A stretch of 63,497 bases of DNA from Hymenobacter glacialis (GTDB lineage: Bacteria > Bacteroidota > Bacteroidia > Cytophagales > Hymenobacteraceae): the NCBI RefSeq assembly GCF_001816165.1, contig NZ_MDZC01000048.1, positions 1 through 63,497 of the forward strand, read 5' to 3'. Below are positions 33,999 to 42,397 of the stretch, in pieces. The translations under genes and the position numbers were made by a program. Position 1 is the stretch's first letter. Every line of letters begins with the position of its first letter. The notes beneath the pieces are model-generated. The model worked only from the letters and a program-made list of their open reading frames with translations, searched no databases and was not told the origin of the DNA.

Positions 33999-35032
33999 AC
34001 TGCGAAGGTAGCCTCTCGCCGCCAATTGAACAACCACTCCCACCAAAGTTGACGGCCAAGATGCGGTCCATTTGTGCTGACCGCAACAGCAACGGGTCAT
34101 TCTGATTGGGGGTTGATAGTTGCGTCGGCCGGCTATAATCACCCATTTACAATTGACAACTGGAGCATTTATCCCCTCATCGGTCCGTGCTGACCACCTC
34201 CCTCAAATGCCAGGCACCCCTCACGTAAAGGCTGTGCCCCATACCTCAGTTTTCAGCTGTCTGCTAGGTGCCGGCTACTACTTGGAAATGCATTTGGAGC
34301 CAGGATTCATCGCTCAATAGCTTAGCATACGGCCCAGCCCGCCCGCAACCACAATACTACTTTTCATAGTCAGCTTACAGCCTATAAGATTAGCATCATC
34401 GCCTACTCCACGCGCTGGGCTGCAACCAACTCTCTTAGTTAAACAAAAGCTCAATCCAAAGTAAATTTCTCCATTTCAAATCGAAAAACACCCCTCACTA
34501 ACATTCACTCAACACTTTCGTTAGTTAGTGCAATTGATTTGGTTATTAATAACTTATGAACAAAATAAAACATTCAATTAACACCAGCAATTAGCCCCCA
34601 TTCTACTTAGCATCAAGTAAACCTGAATATAAGAATCTTACTCACTGGTGAGCGTAGGATACCAACGAATAGCATTACTTTAAAAGCCCCTTTGCAACAA
34701 CCTGATAATTTGTGTTATGCCGTTAATAGCAAACAGGGATGACAGCATTAACTACCAGCCGCTTGAGTTTTATATACGACTCCTATCCGCCGCCGGATGG
34801 GCGCATGGGCAAGACTTTTTCCATTAAAACAAAGTGGGTAATGAGCACCTGACCTACGCCGGGGAGGACCCAAATCGCAAGCTGGGGTGCTACCTGCAAG
34901 CCGCAGTTCAGCCGGGGTCTCCCACATGCCCAGGCGTGTCGCGCCACCTAAAGCGTGCATGCTTTTAGAAAGGGCGCGCCAAGGCTATGCGGGAAAGCAC
35001 CCCGTTGTTCTTACCCGTAAAGTATAAGGTTG
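33999..35032. other. Long gene-poor region, partly AT-rich
   Basis: In about 1 kb I find no convincing gene. 34330-34760 is strongly AT-rich against the GC-rich background and includes CACTAAC...GTTAGTTAGTG (34496-34530). 34760-35030 returns to normal composition; a short reverse-strand reading there (34748-34960) looks like chance. It could be the scar of an acquired element. Confidence 0.5.
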
Positions 35033-35770
35033 CTACTCGGGCCGGTAGTCGGCGAAGGAGCCGTCGTGGTAGAAAATGACAATCCGACGGATTGGCTTTT
35101 CTGTCCGGGCCAGCAGGGCCGTGGTGGCGGGCGTCGCTTCGATAGAGTCGGGGCCGGCTGGAATGATTGGGGCCTCAACACTAACTGCTGCAGTAACTAC
35201 TGGTGCAGCTGGCTGAGCAACAGGAGCCGCGACAGCGGCTACGGGCTCCACTTCCACAGCCGGAGCTTCCGTTAGCACCTGAGGAACAGGGCCGGACGCA
35301 GGCTGACGGGGCGCTGGGGCAGCCGTAGGCGCAAACCGCTTGGGTTCCGGTGGTGCAGAACCCCCACCCGTGGCAGCCAATCGGCTAGGTTTTGTAGGCG
35401 TTTCGGGGCTGGGAGAGCGGTTTGGAGCGGCCTCCGGGGCACCGACGGGTGCTTCAGCAACTCCCAGCACAACTTCCTGGGGTGGCACCGGGGCTACTTT
35501 AGGTTCGGTGGGAGCAGATGGGGCTTGTGCGGCGGGCTGAACCTGAGGGGCAATGGGCGCACCGGCCAGCATGGTCCCGGTGCCATTGAGCAGCCAGGCC
35601 ATTGATAAGTCTGGCATAGCGGCCAGAATCCGCTGTACCACTTCTAAACTGGGCTTGTTGCGGCCCGACAGAATGTGGCTGACGATAGGGCGCGCGATGC
35701 CAATGGAATCAGCAAATTGTGTAGGAGTGAGCTGGCGAGTTTCCAGCAACGTCCGAATACGCTCGACCAT
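35033..35770 (-). CDS. XRE-family HTH protein with Pro/Ala-rich linker
   Basis: The 245-residue protein has an N-terminal Cro/CI-type HTH (residues 1-65: LTPTQFADSIGIARPIVSHI, then LSGRNKPSLEVVQRIL). A Pro/Ala/Val-rich linker of about 150 residues follows, and a short C-terminal motif RRIVIFYHDGSFADYRPE. The linker is probably disordered. The tail resembles a segment I recall at the ends of other Bacteroidota HTH proteins. Sites TACAAATGTA and TACATTTGTA flank its promoter and suggest autoregulation. Confidence 0.85.
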   Translation of the reverse strand: MVERIRTLLETRQLTPTQFADSIGIARPIVSHILSGRNKPSLEVVQRILAAMPDLSMAWLLNGTGTMLAGAPIAPQVQPAAQAPSAPTEPKVAPVPPQEVVLGVAEAPVGAPEAAPNRSPSPETPTKPSRLAATGGGSAPPEPKRFAPTAAPAPRQPASGPVPQVLTEAPAVEVEPVAAVAAPVAQPAAPVVTAAVSVEAPIIPAGPDSIEATPATTALLARTEKPIRRIVIFYHDGSFADYRPE

Positions 35771-35786
35771 CTATAAAGGTTTGGTT

Positions 35787-35796
35787 ACAAATGTAC
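35787..35796. promoter_or_regulatory. TACA-N2-TGTA site in the XRE gene promoter
   Basis: TACAAATGTA is a TACA/TGTA palindrome that overlaps the reverse-strand box TACATTTG (35789-35796), 17-26 nt upstream of the XRE start. A bound repressor would block the promoter. Confidence 0.5.
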
Positions 35797-35838
35797 ATAA
35801 ATGTTTTCCTGAATTAAAAAATATTTTTAGAGAAAATA

Positions 35839-35871
35839 TTTGGATGTGATTACAATTCTGAACTATGTTTG
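35839..35871 (+). promoter_or_regulatory. Bacteroidota-type promoter, TTTG-N21-TATGTTTG
   Basis: TTTG at 35839-35842 and TATGTTTG at 35864-35871 are both exact, with 21 nt between them. A second box, TACATTTG, follows at 35875-35882. Transcription would run rightward into the small reading frame at 35904. Confidence 0.6.
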
Positions 35872-35874
35872 CAT

Positions 35875-35884
35875 TACATTTGTA
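35875..35884. promoter_or_regulatory. Second TACA-N2-TGTA site
   Basis: TACATTTGTA is the reverse complement of the site at 35787-35796 and overlaps the rightward promoter, so one protein could control both directions. Confidence 0.5.
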
Positions 35885-35903
35885 TCATATCAATCCAAAA
35901 CGT

Positions 35904-36110
35904 ATGAACACCGATTTCTACTCGTCCGTTATAATTGTAATCAATCTGGCGAGTGTGTGTATTGCTTGTGGCGTTATTTATATGATAAAACAAAAGAGCC
36001 CGGCAACTGAGAAGTTGTCGGGCTCTTATATATCGTGGATCCGCGTGGAGGAGCAGGCCCGTAAGGCTCAGCCCACCAAGATTCGTTTAATTGAAATACT
36101 CGCGGGCTAG
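35904..36110 (+). CDS. Possible small membrane protein (68 residues)
   Basis: ATG 35904 follows the rightward promoter by about 30 nt. The product would have one membrane helix (VIIVINLASVCIACGVIYMI, about 9-28) and a short charged tail. Against it, the coding region runs through the transpeptidase terminator hairpin and overlaps the end of that gene by 24 nt. The transcript could instead be a short non-coding RNA ending at the hairpin. Confidence 0.35.
   Translation: MNTDFYSSVIIVINLASVCIACGVIYMIKQKSPATEKLSGSYISWIRVEEQARKAQPTKIRLIEILAG
35986..36027 (-). terminator. Terminator of the L,D-transpeptidase gene
   Basis: AAGAGCCCGGCAACT (35994-36008) pairs with AGTTGTCGGGCTCTT (36013-36027) with one G-T pair. 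On the reverse strand it is followed by TTTTGTTTT. Confidence 0.8.
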
Positions 36111-37853
36111 CTTTTTGTCGTGTCCGTAGATATCCTTGCGGAAGTGGGGGTGCCCGTCGGCATCGGCCCAGGCCGTGAAATACACCAGATAAACGGGGAG
36201 CTTTTCTTTCAAGGTAATGTACTTCTCCCGGCGTCGTGAGATAGTATCCAGGATGGTCTGCTGGTCCCAGCCCGCTTTTTTCCGGAGCAGGTAGGTGGCC
36301 AGCTTGATGGGCTCTTTCACCCGTACGCACCCGTGGCTGAAGCTGCGATTGGTTTGCGAAAACAGCTCATCGTGGGGGGTATCGTGCAGGTAGATATCGT
36401 TGCTATTTGGGAAAATGAACTTCACATCGCCTAGGTCATTCTTCGGGCCGGGCCGGCGCCGTAGCGTGTACTTAAAATTTTCCCGGGTCACGTTTGCCCA
36501 GTCTACGCTGCTGGGGTCGATGGGCGTGGCCTTGGCGCCCCAGCCCTTCACCACCTCCATATCGAGACGGTCGAGGTAGTTGGGGTTGGCCACGAGCTTG
36601 CCACGTAGCTCCTTTTCAATGATGCTAAACGGCACGTTCCAGTAGGGGGCCAGCACCACGTACTCCAGCTTATCGCTGAAGATGGGGGTTTCGTTGAGAA
36701 CCTTGCCCACAATCACGGGCATCTTCATCACCTCCTTGTTGTCCTCCACCACGTGCAGGGTGTACTCGGGAATGTTTACCAGCAGGTAGTCCGGCTCAAA
36801 CTTCTTGGGGAGCCACCGCCACCGCTCCATGTTCAGAATAAGCTGGTCGATGCGGGTGCCAATGGGCACGTTGAGGGCCTGCAGGGTTTCGCCGCCCACA
36901 ATGCCGTCGGGGCGCAGGCCAGCGTCCTGCTGGAAGGCTTTCACGGCTTGTACCAGTTCCGGGCCGTAGAGCGCATCGGCGGGGGCTGCAGGCGTTGAAG
37001 GTGTGCCGCCCTCACGCTGCGACACCGGTACGGCCGTAGGGGCCGCAGCGGGCTGCGGGCTGCCGGCATCGCCCAAAAGGCGCCGGTGCAGAGCCGCTAC
37101 GGCGGGCGACGACTGCCCCGGGCGAAGCTTCAGGCTGGCCGGAAGCACGGGCCAGCCGCCAGCCCGCTCCTGTTCCCGGTAAGCGGCCAGGGCCTTTTTC
37201 AGGTTGTCGTACTCGGGGTGCAGGGGGGCAAATTCGTAGTAGTTGTAGCGGCTTTTGCGCTCGCCCAGGAAGGTGAGCAGGGCTTTGTTGAGCTTGATTT
37301 TGTTGGGCTTCACCTGCCAGGCGGTGTTCTTGTTATCGCGCGGGTTGGCAATGCCACGGTAGTAGTCGGACCCCCACTTCATGTAGGTACCCGTCAGGGC
37401 CACATCTATCTGCTGCTCCAAAGCATTACGCTTCGCGCTGTCGGACTTGGCCTGTTCGAATTCAGCCAGCATTTTTTTTAAGTCCTTAACCTGGTATTCC
37501 TTAGGATTAAGACCCTCATCCTGGGCTTTAGCTATAATCTGCTGAAGAGTTTCCACCTGTTCTACGGGCTCATGGTCTTTGAACCAGGCCAGCTTGAACC
37601 CCCGCTCGCGGTAGAAGCGCCGGGCCGTGGCCAAATGGGGCTTAAACGCCGGCTCGGCCCGCAGGGTGTTGATGATGTAGGTGCTATCGAGCAGCGGCTG
37701 AGGACCCAGGGGAACCGAGGAGAACAGACCGCCTACTTTCTCAGCCACGGCCGAGCTGCCTTGCTCAGAGCCGCAGGAAGTGAGTGTGGTGCTGCCGGCC
37801 ACTGCAATTAGCAGCACCCACAACACGGAAGAAAATCGAAAAAGTAAGGACAT
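36087..37853 (-). CDS. L,D-transpeptidase, YcbB/ErfK type, lipoprotein
   Basis: The 588-residue protein cross-links peptidoglycan (3-3 bonds) or attaches proteins to it, in the periplasm. It has a lipobox LTSC (Cys 27), a scaffold domain with YRERGFKLAWF and the stretch YYRGIANPRD, a peptidoglycan-binding domain (VQAVKAFQQDAGLRPDGIVG, about 310) and the catalytic domain with LLVNIPEYTLHVVEDNK and the active Cys in SHGCVRV (about 503-509). The length suits the YcbB group. Residues about 97-129 are encoded by the 99 bases duplicated at the window end. Confidence 0.94.
   Translation of the reverse strand: MSLLFRFSSVLWVLLIAVAGSTTLTSCGSEQGSSAVAEKVGGLFSSVPLGPQPLLDSTYIINTLRAEPAFKPHLATARRFYRERGFKLAWFKDHEPVEQVETLQQIIAKAQDEGLNPKEYQVKDLKKMLAEFEQAKSDSAKRNALEQQIDVALTGTYMKWGSDYYRGIANPRDNKNTAWQVKPNKIKLNKALLTFLGERKSRYNYYEFAPLHPEYDNLKKALAAYREQERAGGWPVLPASLKLRPGQSSPAVAALHRRLLGDAGSPQPAAAPTAVPVSQREGGTPSTPAAPADALYGPELVQAVKAFQQDAGLRPDGIVGGETLQALNVPIGTRIDQLILNMERWRWLPKKFEPDYLLVNIPEYTLHVVEDNKEVMKMPVIVGKVLNETPIFSDKLEYVVLAPYWNVPFSIIEKELRGKLVANPNYLDRLDMEVVKGWGAKATPIDPSSVDWANVTRENFKYTLRRRPGPKNDLGDVKFIFPNSNDIYLHDTPHDELFSQTNRSFSHGCVRVKEPIKLATYLLRKKAGWDQQTILDTISRRREKYITLKEKLPVYLVYFTAWADADGHPHFRKDIYGHDKKLAREYFN
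37464..37562. repeat. 99-bp direct repeat, internal copy
   Basis: These bases lie inside the transpeptidase gene and are identical to 63399-63497. The sequence fits the gene without a break, so this is the original copy. Confidence 0.97.
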
Positions 37854-38254
37854 GGATGGGAGTTAAGCGAAAAGAACATAAGCCACGGGCAACCGCCACG
37901 GGCTAGGCATTGTACTGCCAAGCGGCGAGCGTGGTTGCGCAGCAAGCCGAGAGGCTGTCCTGATGCAAAGTACGCAAGTGCCGGCCAGAGCTTGTACTTC
38001 CACTGGCCGTAATCATGCCAACTTTAGGTTTCCACCGTACTTCAACCCAGTCCAGCGCCTGGGTCTGCTGGGCTTGCCCGGGTCACCTGAGGGCCTGGTA
38101 GCGTTGCCTTAACGCACCGGAAGCCGGGCCCGTTAAGCTGGCTAGCAGGCACGCGCCGGCGCTACGCCGGGCTTACCAGCAAAAAGCACTTTCCTTGTCT
38201 GCTGCCGCCGCCGCGGTCGTTTTTCACCTCTGTCATTTTTTTAACCTCTAGCTC
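37854..38254. other. Divergent intergenic region, nothing recognised
   Basis: The 401 bp between the transpeptidase and the aminopeptidase starts show no gene or repeat. A reverse-strand TACTTTG at about 37966-37972 is only near the promoter consensus. Confidence 0.5.
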
Positions 38255-40078
38255 ATGGCCCCTCCTTTCTCTTCGCCAGCCCCGTTGCCTTCTCTGGCGC
38301 CCGACCCGCACAGCTACGCCGGGCGCAGCACGGCGCGGGTCAGCCATCTTGCCCTCGCCCTCACCGTGGACTTTGATCACCATACGCTGGCGGGCAGCGC
38401 CACCTGGCAGCTGGACAACCCGGCCGCGGCCACCGAAGTGGTGCTCGACACGCGCGACCTCCACATTGAGGCAGTAGAACTGCTCGACAAAGCCGGCGAC
38501 ACCACCCCTGCCACCTTCGCCCTGGGCACCGCCGACCCGACCCTGGGGCAGGCCCTGCACGTGGCCATAGCGGCCGATACCTCCGCCCTGCGTGTACGCT
38601 ACCGCACCGCTCCCACCGCGGCCGCCCTGCAGTGGCTGGCCCCCGCCCAAACGGCCGGCACGCAGCCCTTCCTCTTCACGCAGTCGCAGGCCATACTGGC
38701 GCGCACCTGGCTGCCGTGCCAGGACTCGCCGGGCATTCGCTTCACCTACGAGGCCAGCCTGCAGGTACCGGCCCACTTGCTGGCCTTGATGAGCGCCGAG
38801 AACCCCACGGCCCGCAGCGCCACCGGAGCCTACACCTTTCGGATGAGTCAGCCCATTCCGGCTTACCTCATGGCACTGGCGGTGGGCGACCTGGCTTATG
38901 CTCCGCTTAGCCACCGGACCGGCATCTACGCCGAGCCTGCTACGCTGCCCGCGGCCATGTACGAATTTGCCGACCTGGAAAAGATGGTGGCCGCGGCTGA
39001 ACAGCTCTACGGCGCCTACCGCTGGGAACAGTACGATTTACTTATGTTACCTCCAAGTTTTCCCTTTGGAGGAATGGAAAACCCTAGATTAACATTTGTT
39101 ACACCAACAATTCTGGCCGGCGACCGGAGTTTGACTAGCTTGGTGGCCCACGAGCTTGCACATTCGTGGTCAGGCAACCTGGTTACAAATGGAACGTGGA
39201 ATGATTTCTGGCTCAACGAGGGGTTTACGGTGTATTTCGAGCGCCGCATCATGGAACATTTGTATGGCCGCGACTACGCCGACATGTTGCAGGTGCTGGG
39301 CCGCGATGCTCTGCACGACACCATAGCCGAGCTGGGGGCCGACAGCCCCGATACCCATCTGCGCCTGCAGCTTGCCGGCCGCGACCCCGACGAAGGCCTC
39401 ACGGAAATAGCATACGAAAAAGGGTGCGCGCTCCTTCTCACCCTGGAAAGCCTTATTGGCCGGCCCCGCCTCGATGCCTTTATAAAGGAGTACTTCGCTC
39501 GCTTCAGTTTCCGGGCCATGGACACGGCCACCTTCCTCGCCTACCTCCGCACCGAGCTACTGGATAAGGAAGCGGGGCTGGAGGAGCAGCTGCACCTGGG
39601 CGCGTGGGTAGACGGCCCGGGCCTGCCTTCTTCCGCACCGGCCGTCAGTTCGAGCCGGTTTGCGGCGGTAGAGGAGGTGTTGCACCGTTTGGCGCGCGGC
39701 ACGGCCCCCGGTGCTCTGGTGCCAGCCACCACCGAGTGGAGCAGCCACGAGTGGGTGCATTTTCTGCACGGCCTCCCGCCTACCCTTTCCGCCGACGAAC
39801 TCCGGCCCATCGACGATGCGTTTCACTTCACTGCTTCCGGCAACGCCGAAATCAGCACGGCCTGGTTTGCGCACACGCTGCGGGCCGGGTACGCCGCGGC
39901 GCTGCCGGCCGCCGAAAACTTTTTGCGGCACGTGGGCCGGCGCAAATTTCTGGTGCCGCTGTACCGCGCCCTGCTGGCTACGCCCGACGGACCCGTTCGG
40001 GCGCGGGCTATTTATGCCCAGGCGCGCGCCAATTACCATTCCGTGGCAACCGGCACCCTCGATTCGCTAATGGAGTAG
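38255..40078 (+). CDS. M1 family zinc aminopeptidase, leukotriene-A4-hydrolase type
   Basis: The 607-residue protein removes N-terminal residues from peptides. It has no signal peptide. Seen are the substrate loop FPFGGMENPR (about 269-278), zinc motif HELAHSWSGNLVTN (His about 298 and 302) and the second ligand in WLNEGFTVYFE (about 320). The C-terminal half has the LTA4H-type alpha-solenoid (ANYHSVATGTLDSLME at the end). The stretch 39036-39235, over the active site, uses much more AT-rich codons than the rest of the gene. Confidence 0.94.
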   Translation: MAPPFSSPAPLPSLAPDPHSYAGRSTARVSHLALALTVDFDHHTLAGSATWQLDNPAAATEVVLDTRDLHIEAVELLDKAGDTTPATFALGTADPTLGQALHVAIAADTSALRVRYRTAPTAAALQWLAPAQTAGTQPFLFTQSQAILARTWLPCQDSPGIRFTYEASLQVPAHLLALMSAENPTARSATGAYTFRMSQPIPAYLMALAVGDLAYAPLSHRTGIYAEPATLPAAMYEFADLEKMVAAAEQLYGAYRWEQYDLLMLPPSFPFGGMENPRLTFVTPTILAGDRSLTSLVAHELAHSWSGNLVTNGTWNDFWLNEGFTVYFERRIMEHLYGRDYADMLQVLGRDALHDTIAELGADSPDTHLRLQLAGRDPDEGLTEIAYEKGCALLLTLESLIGRPRLDAFIKEYFARFSFRAMDTATFLAYLRTELLDKEAGLEEQLHLGAWVDGPGLPSSAPAVSSSRFAAVEEVLHRLARGTAPGALVPATTEWSSHEWVHFLHGLPPTLSADELRPIDDAFHFTASGNAEISTAWFAHTLRAGYAAALPAAENFLRHVGRRKFLVPLYRALLATPDGPVRARAIYAQARANYHSVATGTLDSLME

Positions 40079-40179
40079 CGCACGAAAGGGCTTCCGGCCC
40101 GAACTTTGCGCCGGGCTCCCTGCTTGCGTTATTGCATAGCCCAAGCTGTTTTGATTTTTTCAGTAATTGTAGACATCCG

Positions 40180-41115
40180 TTGAAAAGCACCATCCCTCTC
40201 GGTAAACTCATCGCCGTGGGCGGCAACGAGGACAAAGGCACTTACCCCAACCCTCGCACCCGCCGCAAGTACTACCTCAACTTTTTTGAGTTGGGCATCC
40301 TCAAGCGCATTGTGCTGGAAACCGGCAAACTCGACCCGCGCATTGAAGTCATTACCACGGCTTCGATGATTCCGGAAGAGGTGGGGCCGATATACACGGG
40401 CTCCTTTGCCATGCTCAACTGCCTGAACGTGGGCATTATGGATATCCGTACCGTGGAAGACGCCCAGCAGCCAGAGTACCTGGAGCGTCTGAGGGTGGCC
40501 GATGTCGTCATGTTTTCGGGTGGCAACCAGTCGCGGCTGCGCGAAATGTTCGGCGACACTGAGTTTCTGAAACTCATGATGCAGCGCTACTACGCCGAGT
40601 CGCATTTCGTGATTGCCGGCACCAGCGCGGGCGCCATGGCCATGTCGCAGTACATGATTCGCGGCGGCTCGGTGCCCGATGCCCTGCTGAAAGGAGCCGT
40701 GAAGATGGGCAGCGGCCTGGGCCTGCTGGCCGCTGCCGTCATCGACTCGCACTTTATAAAGCGGGGCCGGTTTGGCCGCCTCATCGAGTCGGTGGCCCTG
40801 CACCCCAAGCTCATCGGCATCGGGCTAGGGGAAGATACCGGCGTGCTCATCACCCAAGGCAATCTGGTGGAAACCATTGGTTCCAACCTGGTTATCATTC
40901 TTGACGGGCACAGCATTCAGCACAATAACGCGGCCGCTGCCAAAAAAGGCACCGTGCTTTCGGTGGAGAACATTACCATGCACGTGCTGGCCAAGGGCAA
41001 CGTGTATGACATGGAGCACCGCAAATTCTACGTGAGCAAAGACGCCCAGGCCGCGCACAGCCAGCCCTCGCCCGTGGTCGTTACTTCTTCGGAGCCTACT
41101 TCGGTGCCGTCCTAG
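40180..41115 (+). CDS. cphB: Cyanophycinase (S51 family)
   Basis: The start is TTG 40180: it gives LKSTIPLGKLIAVGGNEDKG, the family N-terminus, and no ATG lies nearby in frame. The protein has 311 residues. The serine peptidase core shows VVMFSGGNQSRL (about 110-121) and the nucleophile Ser in GTSAGAMAMS (about 148). Cyanophycinases cut beta-Asp-Arg polymer to dipeptides. It lacks a signal peptide. The isoaspartyl peptidase that would process the dipeptides lies 1.3 kb away. Confidence 0.93.
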   Translation: MKSTIPLGKLIAVGGNEDKGTYPNPRTRRKYYLNFFELGILKRIVLETGKLDPRIEVITTASMIPEEVGPIYTGSFAMLNCLNVGIMDIRTVEDAQQPEYLERLRVADVVMFSGGNQSRLREMFGDTEFLKLMMQRYYAESHFVIAGTSAGAMAMSQYMIRGGSVPDALLKGAVKMGSGLGLLAAAVIDSHFIKRGRFGRLIESVALHPKLIGIGLGEDTGVLITQGNLVETIGSNLVIILDGHSIQHNNAAAAKKGTVLSVENITMHVLAKGNVYDMEHRKFYVSKDAQAAHSQPSPVVVTSSEPTSVPS

Positions 41116-41174
41116 CAGCTGCCGGGGCCTCAATTCTTCTGGAACCGGCACCTTTTGCGATACTATATAATAAG

Positions 41175-41210
41175 GAGTCCGCTCATCTCATGGATAGGCG
41201 GACTCTTTTT
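41175..41210 (+). terminator. Terminator after cyanophycinase
   Basis: GAGTCCGC (41175-41182) pairs with GCGGACTC (41198-41205), followed by TTTTT. Confidence 0.8.
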
Positions 41211-41314
41211 GCTACCGCACCGGCCGGTTTGCGTACGCTAAGCTCCGTGGCGGAGTGCTGGGGCTCCCCCTACCCGGCCGCGTCATCGTTTTATTTCACC
41301 ACAACACCAACTTC

Positions 41315-42301
41315 ATGAACTATCGCAAACTTGGCAAGACGGGGCTTTCCGTTTCAGAAATTAGCCTGGGCACCTGGCAGGTTGGGGGCAAATGGGGCGA
41401 CCCGTTCAGCCACGCTAACGCCGACCACATCCTGAACGCGGCCGCCGACGCGGGCATCAACTTCATTGACACCGCCGATGTATACAGCGACGGCGAAAGC
41501 GAAAAGGCCGTGGGCCGGCTGGTGCGCTCGCGTTCTGAGCCGATTTACGTGGCCACCAAATGCGGGCGGCAGCTCAACCCGCACGTAGCCGATGCGTACC
41601 AGCCCGCCAAGCTGCGCCAGTTTGTGGAAGACAGCCTGCGCCGCATGCAGCTCGATGTGCTGGACCTGGTGCAGCTGCATTGCCCCCCCACCGAAGTTTA
41701 CTACCGGCCCGAAATATTTGAGGTGTTCGACCGGTTGCGGGAGGAAGGCAAAATCCGGCACCTGGGCGTGAGCGTCGAAAAAGTGGAGGAAGGACTAAAG
41801 GCCATCGAATTTCCGAACGTGGCCACCGTGCAGCTCATATTTAACATGTTCCGGCAGCGGGCTCCAGAGCTGCTTTTTAAAGAAGCGGCCCGCCGCGACG
41901 TGGGAATTATTGTGCGGGTGCCGCTGGCCAGTGGCCTGCTCACAGGCAAGTTCTCAGCCGAAACCAGCTTCTCGGCCGATGACCACCGCAACTTCAACCG
42001 CAACGGCGAAACCTTCGACAAAGGCGAAACCTTCGCGGGCGTCGATTATGAGACCGGTCTGGCCGCTGTGGAGGAGCTAAAAGCAGCCTTGCCCGGCCAG
42101 CCGCAGCTTGCGGCCCTGGCCCTGCGCTGGATTCTGATGTTCGACGAGGTGAGCTGCGTCATTCCCGGAGCCTCCCGGCCCGAGCAAATCATCTCCAATC
42201 TGCAGGCCGCCGACTTGCCCGCCCTTACTAAGGAGCAAATGCAGGCCGTGCGCGAGGTGTACGACCGCAAAATCAAGCCGCTGGTTCACTACACCTGGTA
42301 G
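41315..42301 (+). CDS. Aldo/keto reductase
   Basis: ATG 41315 (MNYRKLGKTGLSVSEISLGT) is the family start; the protein has 328 residues. The catalytic tetrad is visible: Asp and Tyr in DTADVYSDGE (about 52-61), Lys in ATKCG (about 81) and His in QLHCPP (about 121). The C-terminal SRPEQIISNLQA binds NADP(H). It reduces aldehydes or ketones; the substrate is unknown. It lies between two cyanophycin-type degradation genes but has a terminator upstream. Confidence 0.93.
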   Translation: MNYRKLGKTGLSVSEISLGTWQVGGKWGDPFSHANADHILNAAADAGINFIDTADVYSDGESEKAVGRLVRSRSEPIYVATKCGRQLNPHVADAYQPAKLRQFVEDSLRRMQLDVLDLVQLHCPPTEVYYRPEIFEVFDRLREEGKIRHLGVSVEKVEEGLKAIEFPNVATVQLIFNMFRQRAPELLFKEAARRDVGIIVRVPLASGLLTGKFSAETSFSADDHRNFNRNGETFDKGETFAGVDYETGLAAVEELKAALPGQPQLAALALRWILMFDEVSCVIPGASRPEQIISNLQAADLPALTKEQMQAVREVYDRKIKPLVHYTW

Positions 42302-42397
42302 TCAGGTTAGGTAATCGTGCAGAAGGCAGCGTACTAAATTCAGCATGACTGCTTTTTCTACTGCCGGCACACTGTCTAACCTCAACAACCGACAACC

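Noticed and set aside
34748..34960. 70-codon reverse-strand frame in the gene desert
   Set aside because: Composition and content look like chance; no promoter or terminator supports it.
38162..38914. Reverse-strand frame opposite the aminopeptidase
   Set aside because: Gly/Arg-rich shadow without motifs; the plus-strand aminopeptidase is certain.
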